NCBI GenBank assembly: GCA_012974475.1 | Contig: JAAXQD010000099.1 | Coordinates: 1-6,372, forward strand | Reading direction: 5' to 3' | Source of the DNA: Desulfobacterales bacterium | GTDB lineage: Bacteria > Desulfobacterota > Desulfobacteria > Desulfobacterales > UBA11574 | DNA length: 6,372 nucleotides | In this document: positions 1-5,898 of the stretch, in pieces | How positions within the stretch are numbered: the first letter of the stretch is position 1 | Layout: each line of letters starts with the position of its first letter | Position numbers and translations under genes: made by a program | The notes under the pieces: model-generated | The model's database searches: none | The model's input: only the letters and a program-made list of their open reading frames with translations | What the model was told of the DNA's origin: nothing

Positions 1-941
1 GAATGATGTGGTGCACGGATGACCGGCACCCCCATGATCTTTTGGAAGAAGGACACATAGACTCAATGGTTCGTCGGGCAATCCAGGCCGGTGTAGATCC
101 TGTGACGGCCATTCAAATGGCCACCATTAATCCAGCCGATCATTTTGGATTGGGCCACTTGGGTGCTATCGGTCCCGGGAGACAGGCAGATATGGTTGTA
201 TTTTCAGATATTACCGACATTCGTGTAGAACAGGTTTACCATCAGGGTCTTCTTGTGGTCGAAGACGGAAAGATATTGCCTGAAATCGATATTCCCGAAC
301 CCATATCCGTGCGGCCTTCCATGAACTTGGAGATTGAGAAAATAGATTTTTCCGTTCCTGAAGAAGGCAGACACATCCGGGTTATCGAGATCGTCCCCCA
401 CCAGGTAATAACCCGCCAATCTATCAAGGAAGCGTTAATATCAGAGAAGGCGGCCGTTTCCGACATTAACCGGGATATTCTTAAAATTATGGTGGTTGAT
501 CGGCACTCCGGCTCGGGCAATACCGGAAAAGGTTTTGTCAGCGGTTTCGGCTTAAAGCGGGGTGCGCTGGCATCGAGCGTGGCTCATGACTCCCACAATA
601 TCATCGTTGTCGGGACCAACGATGGGGATATGAAAACAGCAGTTCAATCCTTGATTTCAATGGGAGGGGGGTTGGCAGCAGTCTGTGACAACAGGGTATG
701 GGCCGATCTATCCCTTCCCATCGCAGGTCTAATGTCTTTCGAACCCATCCAAACCATAAACGATCAACTGGATCGTCTGCTCGAGGCCGCCCGTGAATTC
801 GGTTCAACCCTGCACGATCCTTTCATGACGTTATCGTTTTTGGCGCTTCCCGTCATTCCCGAGTTGAAAATCACGGACAAAGGACTGGTGGATGTCACGC
901 AGTTCAAGGTGGTGCCGCTGTTTGTTGATTCGTCCGAGTAG
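1..941 (+). CDS. ade: Adenine deaminase, C-terminal part (5' end cut by window edge)
   Basis: Hydrolyses adenine to hypoxanthine and ammonia in cytosolic purine salvage (amidohydrolase superfamily, metal dependent). The visible 312 residues begin inside the catalytic barrel. Fragment residues 4-10 are CTDDRHP, which carries the late metal/catalytic aspartate region. EEGHID follows at 15-20, and GAIGPGRQAD at 54-63 is the usual return to the composite beta domain. The C-terminal adenine-deaminase domain is clear: RHSGSGNTG from 167, GFGLKRGA at 181-188, AHDSHN at 194-199, GTND at 204-207 and LPIAGLMS near 238-245. It ends with a VVPLF tail and TAG. Family members are about 550-600 residues, so roughly the first 45% (including the HxH metal site) lies upstream of the window. 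The apparent Met at base 3 is internal, not a start. The neighbouring mtnA also acts on products of methylthioadenosine/deoxyadenosine breakdown, so adenine from that source is a possible substrate (inference). The family assignment is firm. Confidence 0.95.
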   Translation, partial: MMWCTDDRHPHDLLEEGHIDSMVRRAIQAGVDPVTAIQMATINPADHFGLGHLGAIGPGRQADMVVFSDITDIRVEQVYHQGLLVVEDGKILPEIDIPEPISVRPSMNLEIEKIDFSVPEEGRHIRVIEIVPHQVITRQSIKEALISEKAAVSDINRDILKIMVVDRHSGSGNTGKGFVSGFGLKRGALASSVAHDSHNIIVVGTNDGDMKTAVQSLISMGGGLAAVCDNRVWADLSLPIAGLMSFEPIQTINDQLDRLLEAAREFGSTLHDPFMTLSFLALPVIPELKITDKGLVDVTQFKVVPLFVDSSE

Positions 942-956
942 AGAGGCTGAACCCAC

Positions 957-983
957 TTGACATAAAATCATGGTTTAAATAAT
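957..983 (+). promoter_or_regulatory. Candidate sigma-70-type promoter upstream of the CBS-domain gene
   Basis: A perfect TTGACA lies at 957-962, 16 bases after the ade stop. The best -10 match is AATAAT at 978-983 (5 of 6) with a short 15-base spacer. An alternative is TAATCT at 980-985 with a 17-base spacer but only 3 of 6 matches. It would give a leader of roughly 90 bases before the CBS gene that contains the palindrome at 1030-1046. The consensus -35 is persuasive, but the spacer/-10 compromise makes this tentative. Confidence 0.35.
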
Positions 984-1029
984 CTATACATTCAAAAAAT
1001 GGGCCCAACCCAACTTTTTCTCGGAATCG

Positions 1030-1046
1030 GGGTCAAAATTTGACCC
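1030..1046. promoter_or_regulatory. 17-base perfect palindrome, operator-like
   Basis: GGGTCAAAATTTGACCC: two 8-base arms (1030-1037 and 1039-1046) are perfect inverted repeats around one central A. It lies 33 bases before the CBS gene start, downstream of the candidate promoter. The arms with a one-base centre suit binding by a dimeric regulator better than an RNA hairpin, because the loop would be too tight. It could instead be the core of a dispersed GGGTCA...TGACCC-type repeat. No regulator is encoded beside it. Confidence 0.45.
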
Positions 1047-1069
1047 TATAAGCCTTTCATGAAAATCCC

Positions 1070-1077
1070 AGGAGGTG
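1070..1077 (+). promoter_or_regulatory. Strong Shine-Dalgarno sequence that fixes the CBS gene start
   Basis: AGGAGGTG is a near-complete complement of the 16S rRNA 3' end. It lies 4 bases (counted from AGGAGG) before the ATG at 1080. An in-frame ATG at 1059 would place this sequence inside the gene and has no ribosome binding site of its own, so 1080 is chosen. Confidence 0.8.
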
Positions 1078-1079
1078 GC

Positions 1080-1544
1080 ATGCTCAAAGCAAAAGATATC
1101 ATGACAAGAGCGGTGATAACCGTTTCGCCCGATATGGAGATTGTCAACGCTGCAAAAATTCTTCTGGAAAACCGTATCAACGGCGCTCCGGTATTGGATG
1201 AAACGGGAAAACTGGTGGGAATTCTCTGCCAGAGTGATCTGATTGCACAACAGAAAAAACTTCCCATCCCTTCTTTTTTTACGTTTCTGGATGGATTAAT
1301 TACGCTGACCTCCATGAAACAACTCGAAAAGCAGGTTCAGAAAATAGCTGCCGTCACCGTGGCCCAGGCCATGACGCCAAACCCGGTTACCGTCCAGCCT
1401 GATACGAACATCGAAGCGATGGCCGCCCTCATGGTCGACCAAAGTTTTCACACCATTCCTGTGGTGGAGGAAGGGGTGCTCTTGGGAATCGTGGGGAAAG
1501 AAGATATCCTGAAAACCCTCATGCCAAGATCAGAAGCAGAATGA
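1080..1544 (+). CDS. Stand-alone two-CBS-domain protein
   Basis: A 154-residue soluble protein made almost entirely of two CBS domains, a Bateman module. CBS1 covers about residues 3-57: KAKDIMT at the start, ITVSPD, then NGAPVLDETGKLVGIL. CBS2 covers about 92-148: VAQAMTPNPVTVQPD, then HTIPVVEEGVLLGIVG and KEDILKTL. A 30-residue linker with LPIPSFFTFLDG separates them. Bateman modules bind adenosyl ligands (AMP, ATP, SAM) and act as energy or ligand sensors. Which ligand applies here cannot be read from the sequence, and there is no attached enzyme, channel or DNA-binding domain. The start at 1080 follows the strong Shine-Dalgarno; a 161-residue version from 1059 is less likely. The gene stands apart from ade (138-base gap, possible own promoter) and from mtnA (267-base gap with a repeat), so it is probably monocistronic. 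The fold is certain and the role unknown. Confidence 0.93.
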   Translation: MLKAKDIMTRAVITVSPDMEIVNAAKILLENRINGAPVLDETGKLVGILCQSDLIAQQKKLPIPSFFTFLDGLITLTSMKQLEKQVQKIAAVTVAQAMTPNPVTVQPDTNIEAMAALMVDQSFHTIPVVEEGVLLGIVGKEDILKTLMPRSEAE

Positions 1545-1586
1545 TTGATATCTTCTAATAACTGGACCGTCCAAAATCCTTCTAAC

Positions 1587-1598
1587 TTGTTGAAATTA
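1587..1598 (+). repeat. Short direct repeat, copy 1 (TTGTTGAAATTA)
   Basis: The same 12 bases recur at 5768-5779 in the other large intergenic region. A similar flank precedes both copies: TTCTAAC here and TTCTACAAT there. This copy lies 21 bases before the palindromic element at 1620-1723. It may be a conserved flank of the dispersed elements or a protein site. The exact match is seen; its meaning is not established. Confidence 0.4.
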
Positions 1599-1619
1599 TT
1601 AAGACCACAAAATAATCGC

Positions 1620-1723
1620 CGTCATTCCCGCTAAGCTTGTCCTCGGCCTGATCGGGGAGCGGGAATCCAGAACATTATCAGCAACATATGATTCCTGGAT
1701 GCCGGATCAAGTCCGGCATGACG
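1620..1723. repeat. Dispersed palindromic (REP/MITE-like) intergenic repeat
   Basis: A 104-base element bounded by imperfect inverted ends, CGTCATTCCCG on the left and CCGGCATGACG on the right. It contains two sub-hairpins. In the left one, ATTCCCGC at 1624-1631 pairs with GCGGGAAT at 1659-1666. In the right one, ATGCCGGA at 1699-1706 pairs with TCCGGCAT at 1712-1719 across a 5-base loop. A third pairing, GGAATCCAG at 1662-1670 with CTGGATGCC at 1695-1703 (one mismatch), bridges the halves. This GTCATTCCCGC...GGAATCCAG...CCGGCATGAC layout is a recurrent type of non-coding dispersed repeat in many proteobacteria and relatives. It holds no ORF. It lies between the convergent-free, co-directional CBS gene and mtnA and could act as a transcription attenuator or an RNA-stability element, but no T-tract follows it, so it is not a classic terminator. 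Confidence 0.75.
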
Positions 1724-1811
1724 AGAGAACTTTAGACTCTCAAGTAATTGGGCCAAATGCAAAATTTGATCAACCATTTAAAATATAAGTTATTTCCCTA
1801 AAAGGTTTTCG

Positions 1812-2924
1812 ATGATGAAAGTAGACGGCCAAAACATCCGCCCCATATGGCTGGATTCGGATTTGAAGAAGGTAAAAGTCATCGATCAGCGGCTTCTGCC
1901 CCACGAGTTTGTCGTTGCCGATCTTAAAAGCGTTGATGATGTCATCCGGGCCATCAGGGAGATGTTTGTTAGGGGGGCACCGTTAATCGGTGTGACGGCA
2001 GCATATGGGGTATATCTTGCGGCATTGAATTCTCCCACAGATCCTATTGAAGATGCGTATCTGATTGAAGAATGCATTCGATTGAAATCGGCCAGACCCA
2101 CAGCGGTTAATCTGGTTTGGGCGGTGGATGAGGTGTTGTCAGAGATGTTGAAAATCGGCGATTCGTCAGAGAAAGTCGATGCAGCGAGAAAGGAAGCCGA
2201 AAAAATTGCCGAGGCCGAAGCTGAAAACTGCCGGAAAATCGGGGCGCATGGATTCAGTTTGATCGATAAAATCAGTCGCAGCAAAAAAGGAAAAACAGTC
2301 AATCTGTTAACGCATTGTAATGCCGGATGGCTGGCCTGTATAGAATACGGTACGGCGACCGCGCCGATTTATGCGGCCTTTGATAACGGTATAGATGTCC
2401 ATGTGTGGGTCGATGAAACCAGGCCCCTCAACCAGGGTGCCAGGCTGACGGCCTGGGAGCTGGGCAAGTACGGTGTTAAGCATACGATTATCACCGACAA
2501 TGCCGGTGGTCATCTGATGCAGCACGGCATGGTTGACATGGTGATCGTCGGAACCGACAGAACCACCTGTACCGGAGATGTTGCCAACAAGATCGGGACG
2601 TATCTTAAAGCCCTTGCAGCAAGGGACAACAATATTCCTTTCTATGTGGCCCTCCCATCGAGCACCTTTGACTGGAAGCTCAGAGATGGGGTAAAAGAGA
2701 TACCTATCGAAACCCGCGACCCGGATGAAGTGCGATATGTCCAGGGATTTGATCGGGGGGATATTCGACACGTTCTGATTACACCCGCTGACAGTCCGGC
2801 CCAAAACTTTGCTTTTGATGTTACGCCGTCAAGACTTGTTACAGGTTTTATCACTGAAAGAGGTGTCTGCCAAGCTTCGGAAAAAGAGATACTCCGCTTG
2901 TTCCCAGAAAAGAAAAATCCTTGA
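1812..2924 (+). CDS. mtnA: S-methyl-5-thioribose-1-phosphate isomerase (MtnA)
   Basis: Converts 5-methylthioribose-1-phosphate to methylthioribulose-1-phosphate, a step in salvage of methylthioadenosine; some relatives also act on 5-deoxyribose-1-phosphate. Full length at 370 residues (family about 340-370), eIF2B-alpha-like fold. Visible motifs are RGAPLIGVTAAYG at 54-66, RPTAVNLVWAV at 95-105, and LTHCNAGWLA from 166 with the expected catalytic Cys169. VDETRPLNQGARLTAWEL runs from 200, and GTDRTTCTGDVANKIGTY from 247 carries the expected catalytic Asp249. The end is DVTPSRLVTGFITERGVC. Cys169 and Asp249 are 80 residues apart, as in the Bacillus enzyme. The NAGGHLMQHGMVD, GTDRTT and YVALPSSTFDW variants resemble the alphaproteobacterial subgroup rather than the Bacillus one. 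Two adjacent ATGs (1812, 1815) are possible starts; a weak AAAAGG lies 6 bases before the first. A TATAAG at 1784-1789 might be a -10 box but has no good -35. It probably leads an operon with ahbB (31-base gap). Confidence 0.95.
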   Translation: MMKVDGQNIRPIWLDSDLKKVKVIDQRLLPHEFVVADLKSVDDVIRAIREMFVRGAPLIGVTAAYGVYLAALNSPTDPIEDAYLIEECIRLKSARPTAVNLVWAVDEVLSEMLKIGDSSEKVDAARKEAEKIAEAEAENCRKIGAHGFSLIDKISRSKKGKTVNLLTHCNAGWLACIEYGTATAPIYAAFDNGIDVHVWVDETRPLNQGARLTAWELGKYGVKHTIITDNAGGHLMQHGMVDMVIVGTDRTTCTGDVANKIGTYLKALAARDNNIPFYVALPSSTFDWKLRDGVKEIPIETRDPDEVRYVQGFDRGDIRHVLITPADSPAQNFAFDVTPSRLVTGFITERGVCQASEKEILRLFPEKKNP

Positions 2925-2955
2925 CTTTTTTTATGACAATCTCTTAAATCGCCTT

Positions 2956-3438
2956 ATGTTGACAGAACTGGATAAAGAAATCATTGCTTCGATTCAAGGT
3001 GAAATTGCAATCACCAAACGCCCATATTTAGAAATAGCAGAAAAATTGGGCATTGACGAAGAATTGCTCCTGGAAAGGATGAAAGATCTTTGTGACAGGG
3101 GAGTTATCCGACGGTTTGGTGCAACGATACGTCATCAGCAATCCGGATTTGAAGCCAATGCCATGGTGGCATGGAAGGTTGATGAAGATCGCATTGACGC
3201 GGTGGGAGAAAAGATGGCGTCCTTTAATGCGGTTTCACACTGTTACCGGCGAAATCCAACCGGTGATTGGCCGTATAATCTTTATACGATGATCCATGCA
3301 AAAGATGAAGCATCCTGCCGGGAAATTGCCGGGAAATTGTCCACAGAAGCTTCCGTCAACACCTACACCCTTCTCTTCAGCCGCAAAGAATTGAAGAAAA
3401 CCTCCATGAAATATTTCCCGACGAATGATGTCCAATAA
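2956..3438 (+). CDS. ahbB: Siroheme decarboxylase beta-type protein (AhbB, Lrp/AsnC-like)
   Basis: AhbB with AhbA decarboxylates siroheme to 12,18-didecarboxysiroheme in the alternative heme pathway of sulfate reducers and archaea; NirD/L/G/H are relatives in heme d1 synthesis. The 160 residues have an N-terminal winged-helix region (about 1-55: LTELDKEIIASIQGE, then KRPYLEIAEKLGI). This runs into RRFGATIRHQQSGFEANAM at 52-70, characteristic of the siroheme decarboxylase family and not of true Lrp regulators. SHCYRR at 94-99 and WPYNLYTMIH at 105-114 match the family's heme-site region. The frame is open back into mtnA (to 2809), but family proteins begin near LTELDKEI, so ATG 2956 is chosen. 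There is no clear Shine-Dalgarno, and coupling to mtnA translation is possible. No ahbA, ahbC or ahbD lies in the window. An AhbA role or a regulator of the next gene is less likely but not excluded. Confidence 0.85.
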   Translation: MLTELDKEIIASIQGEIAITKRPYLEIAEKLGIDEELLLERMKDLCDRGVIRRFGATIRHQQSGFEANAMVAWKVDEDRIDAVGEKMASFNAVSHCYRRNPTGDWPYNLYTMIHAKDEASCREIAGKLSTEASVNTYTLLFSRKELKKTSMKYFPTNDVQ

Positions 3439-3472
3439 TGACTGTTTGAAAATCTATTTGACCCTTTAGCTT

Positions 3473-4837
3473 GTGAAGCCTGATACCCCCCACATACTTC
3501 TGGTAAACCCTTGGATACACGATTTTGCGGCGTATGATTTCTGGGCCAAGCCACTGGGACTTCTTACCTTGGCATCGATACTTCGGCGTCATGGATTTAC
3601 CCTTACATACATGGACTGCCTGAATCGTTTTCATCCGGAGGCGTCTCCTGCAGATCCTTATGCCAGATGCGGCAGGGGACCCTACCTTAAAACCCGAATT
3701 CCAAAGCCCCGCGGACTGGAAGACATCCCGCGGAACTATTCCAGATACGGGATCCGGAAAGAATGGTTCATGAAAGATCTCATTTCCATACACCGACCCG
3801 ACCTTGTGCTCATGACGTCCATGATGACATACTGGTATCCGGGCATACAGGAAACCATAGGGGTTTTAAAAACGGTTTTTCCGGATGTGGCCATTGTGCT
3901 GGGGGGCATATATGCCAGCCTTTGCCCTGAACATGCCATAAACCATTCAGGTGCAGACCGGGTAACAACAGGGTCCGGTGAGGAATATATCCTCGATCTG
4001 GTCGGTGATTATACCGGAGTTACCGTAAATCCTAAGTTTGACCCGGATGATCTTAATACATACCCTTATCCGGCATTTGAGCTTCAAACAAAGATAAACT
4101 ATGTGCCGCTGCTGACGTCCAAAGGATGTCCGTTTTCCTGTAAATATTGTGCGTCCCATGTGTTGAATCCAAAAAGAATGTTACGCAGTCCCGAATCCGT
4201 GGTAGAAGAAATAACTTACTGGCATGAACGGCATGCGGTAAAAGATTTTGTATTCTATGACGACGCACTCCTTGTAGATTCGGAAATGCATGCGGTTCCC
4301 ATGTTCGAAAAGATTATAGATGCCGGTCTTAACGTCCGTTTTCATACGCCCAATGCGGTCCATATCCGCGGAATTTCGAAACAGACAGCAGGTTTGATGT
4401 TTCAAGCGGGTTTCAAGACACTTCGCCTCGGGCTTGAGACAACAGCTTTTGAAAAAAGAGAAGAATTAGATGGAAAGGTTACTGCCGAAGAGTTTAAAAG
4501 CGCTGTTTCCTGTCTGAAAGCAGCGGGTTTCGACAAAAGTGGATTGGGCGCATACCTGCTGGTCGGTCTCCCCGGACAAAAGATGGCGTCCATTGAGAGT
4601 TCCATCGAAATTGTCAGGCAAAACGGAATAGACCCTATCCCGGCCTATTACACGCCGATCCCCCAAACAGCGCTGTGGCGCCGGGCAGTTGCATCCTCGC
4701 GATACGATCTGGAAGCCGACCCTGTATTTACGAACAACGCCCTATTGCCCTGTGGGAAAGACCCCTTTTCCTGGGAAACAATTTCTAACCTTAAAAAACT
4801 GACGGTCGACCAAAGTTTAATAAATGTTCAATTTTAA
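3473..4837 (+). CDS. B12-binding-domain radical SAM protein of unknown substrate
   Basis: A 454-residue cytosolic radical SAM enzyme. Residues about 5-190 form a Rossmann-like cobalamin-binding-type domain: HILLVNPWI at the start, KPLGLLTLASILRRHG at 26-41, MTSMMTYWYPG in the middle and VLGGIYASLCPEHA at 142-155. The DxHxxG motif of base-off B12 binding is absent (MDCLNR at 47-52), as is common in this enzyme class. An insert rich in Pro/Arg, RIPKPRGLEDIPRNYSRYGI, spans about 75-94. The radical SAM barrel follows with CPFSCKYC (Cys219, Cys223, Cys226: CxxxCxxC for the 4Fe-4S cluster), FYDDALL at 261-267, LRLGLET at 317-323 and LLVGLPGQ at 362-369. There is no Cys-rich SPASM tail, so it is not AhbC or AhbD. 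The start is GTG: an in-frame TAG lies at 3467-3469, the next Met is residue 47 inside the first domain, and family proteins begin just before the LLVNP strand. No strong Shine-Dalgarno is visible. It follows ahbB by 34 bases, so co-transcription is likely. The reaction (methylation, cyclisation or other) cannot be read from the sequence. Confidence 0.9.
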   Translation: MKPDTPHILLVNPWIHDFAAYDFWAKPLGLLTLASILRRHGFTLTYMDCLNRFHPEASPADPYARCGRGPYLKTRIPKPRGLEDIPRNYSRYGIRKEWFMKDLISIHRPDLVLMTSMMTYWYPGIQETIGVLKTVFPDVAIVLGGIYASLCPEHAINHSGADRVTTGSGEEYILDLVGDYTGVTVNPKFDPDDLNTYPYPAFELQTKINYVPLLTSKGCPFSCKYCASHVLNPKRMLRSPESVVEEITYWHERHAVKDFVFYDDALLVDSEMHAVPMFEKIIDAGLNVRFHTPNAVHIRGISKQTAGLMFQAGFKTLRLGLETTAFEKREELDGKVTAEEFKSAVSCLKAAGFDKSGLGAYLLVGLPGQKMASIESSIEIVRQNGIDPIPAYYTPIPQTALWRRAVASSRYDLEADPVFTNNALLPCGKDPFSWETISNLKKLTVDQSLINVQF

Positions 4838-5730
4838 TTCTCGTTGTTTTCATTCTTCAACAAAATATCTATTATTTTGGGGATATAATCATTCGACTTG
4901 CTGACGTGGAACCTGCAGGACCCTGCGCCACGATGCCCGCCGCCTTCAAACCCTGAAAGCATCAACCCCACATTCACATTGCAATTTCGATTAAAGATAC
5001 TGTGCCCCACACTTACGGCGACTTTTTCTTTATCATCGCCGTCATAAAATATTTTAACACTCACAACCGCTTCGGAATACATGGAATAGACCAAAAAACG
5101 ATTGCCCGTCGGTGCTTTATCGAACGCACGAAAATCTGTAATGGATACGTGTCTTTTCAATTTTGTGTGTTCTTTTAAAATGGATTTATATTTCTTGTTG
5201 TTTTCAACCGCCCCATTGCAACGTGCTCTCACTTCCGGATCTTCAACAACCGTGTCGATGTCATATTTTCTGAGTAGATCGACAAGCCTGTTCCAATAGG
5301 GCTCATCGTGGCCGTCTCGACCCAAAATCGTCATGGAGAGCAAAATATAATCGTCGTTTTCAGGATACAGCACTTCATCCAAAGATAAATCGGCAGAATC
5401 GATTTTGTCTGTTTCTTTGATTAATTGGCTATAATCACGGATAAATCTGTCTTTGTAGTGTTCAAAAATAACGCCGGCTGCCGAAGGTGCAATCTTAAAA
5501 ACACCCTTGAACGGCGTATCGATTCTGTTGGTATGGTGATGATCAAACCAGAGGGAGCACCGCTCGTGATAGGGCAGGTTTGCGATGATATCCCCCTCTT
5601 GAACGTCGATCAGGCCTATTTGCATGTCATTGGGCTCGACCCATTTCACAGGTTTTGTTACATTTTCCGCTTCATACAGAAGCGCAGCGCATACCACGCC
5701 GTCAAAGTCTGGTCTGGTTACGATACGCAT
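4834..5730 (-). CDS. DHH-family phosphoesterase (DHH/DHHA1)
   Basis: A 298-residue soluble phosphoesterase of the DHH superfamily, which uses two metal ions (usually Mn) to cleave phosphodiester or phosphoanhydride bonds. Motif I is RPDFDG at 6-11, motif II is around GLIDVQEGD at 39-47, motif III is WFDHHH at 61-66 and motif IV is TDKIDSAD at 107-114. The C-terminal DHHA1 substrate-binding motif is FEGGGHRGAGSC at 261-272. The size suits the NrnA/oligoribonuclease-exopolyphosphatase group, but the substrate (nanoRNA, pAp, cyclic dinucleotide product or polyphosphate) cannot be assigned; it lacks the sensor and membrane parts of GdpP-type proteins. The ATG at 5730 is chosen over the GTG at 5748 because an AGGAG site lies 8 bases before the ATG, inside the longer version. 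It converges on the radical SAM gene with a 4-base overlap and diverges from era. Confidence 0.92.
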   Translation of the reverse strand: MRIVTRPDFDGVVCAALLYEAENVTKPVKWVEPNDMQIGLIDVQEGDIIANLPYHERCSLWFDHHHTNRIDTPFKGVFKIAPSAAGVIFEHYKDRFIRDYSQLIKETDKIDSADLSLDEVLYPENDDYILLSMTILGRDGHDEPYWNRLVDLLRKYDIDTVVEDPEVRARCNGAVENNKKYKSILKEHTKLKRHVSITDFRAFDKAPTGNRFLVYSMYSEAVVSVKIFYDGDDKEKVAVSVGHSIFNRNCNVNVGLMLSGFEGGGHRGAGSCRFHVSKSNDYIPKIIDILLKNENNEN

Positions 5731-5738
5731 ACAACGCA

Positions 5739-5743
5739 CTCCT
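5739..5743 (-). promoter_or_regulatory. Ribosome binding site that fixes the DHH gene start
   Basis: Read on the minus strand this is AGGAG, with 8 bases to the ATG at 5730-5728. It sets the start six codons downstream of the GTG at 5748 that also opens the frame. Confidence 0.75.
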
Positions 5744-5767
5744 AACACGTCTCGGAAATTCTACAAT

Positions 5768-5779
5768 TTGTTGAAATTA
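5768..5779 (+). repeat. Short direct repeat, copy 2 (TTGTTGAAATTA)
   Basis: Identical to 1587-1598 over 12 bases and placed 36 bases before the long hairpin at 5816-5892, much as the first copy precedes the palindromic element at 1620. On the minus strand it lies in the leader/promoter region of the DHH gene. Confidence 0.4.
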
Positions 5780-5815
5780 AAGATCTTTTAATAGCTCCTG
5801 GTTTATGCCACTTTC

Positions 5816-5892
5816 ATGGAATGATGGAATAGTGGAACGTTGGGTTGAAGGAACAATATCATTCTAATTCCTTCTGTAATCCATCATTCCAT
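5816..5892. repeat. Long imperfect hairpin with nested stems, probable dispersed repeat
   Basis: The outer stem is a 13-base perfect match: ATGGAATGATGGA at 5816-5828 with TCCATCATTCCAT at 5880-5892. An inner 7-base stem pairs GAAGGAA at 5847-5853 with TTCCTTC at 5868-5874. The arms are internally periodic (TGGAAT units), so a second register also works: TGGAATAGTGGAA at 5825-5837 with TTCCATTATTCCA at 5888-5900, one G-T-type mismatch. It holds no ORF. Position between divergent genes and periodic arms suggest a non-autonomous mobile or REP-like element; no T-tract supports a terminator. Confidence 0.65.
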
Positions 5893-5898
5893 TATTCC

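Noticed and set aside
1059..1079. Upstream in-frame ATG for the CBS gene.
   Set aside because: It has no ribosome binding site, and the near-perfect Shine-Dalgarno at 1070-1077 would lie inside the gene.
1563..1573. Small palindrome TGGACCGTCCA after the CBS gene stop as a terminator.
   Set aside because: Only five base pairs around one base and no T-tract; too short to call as terminator or operator.
1620..1723. CRISPR or tRNA-like explanation for the palindromic region.
   Set aside because: There is no regular repeat-spacer series and no cloverleaf with T-arm consensus; the paired arms fit a dispersed repeat.
2307..2804. A 165-residue open frame on the minus strand inside mtnA.
   Set aside because: It is a shadow of a highly conserved gene, with no domain likeness, no ribosome binding site and no separate context.
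2809..2955. In-frame extension of the ahbB reading frame into the 3' end of mtnA (49 extra codons).
   Set aside because: The extra residues read as out-of-frame mtnA sequence (basic, low family likeness), and the family's conserved start LTELDKEI coincides with the ATG at 2956.
2925..2955. T-rich stretch after mtnA as a factor-independent terminator.
   Set aside because: No stable hairpin precedes it, and ahbB starts 31 bases after the mtnA stop in the same direction.
2956..3438. Reading the 160-residue protein as an Lrp/AsnC transcription regulator.
   Set aside because: The RRFGATIRHQ, SHCYRR and WPYNLYTMIH segments are those of siroheme decarboxylase subunits and not of amino-acid-responsive Lrp regulators.
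5425..5745. A 106-residue open frame on the plus strand opposite the DHH gene start.
   Set aside because: It mirrors the DHH coding region, shows no recognisable family and needs the opposite strand to be non-coding.
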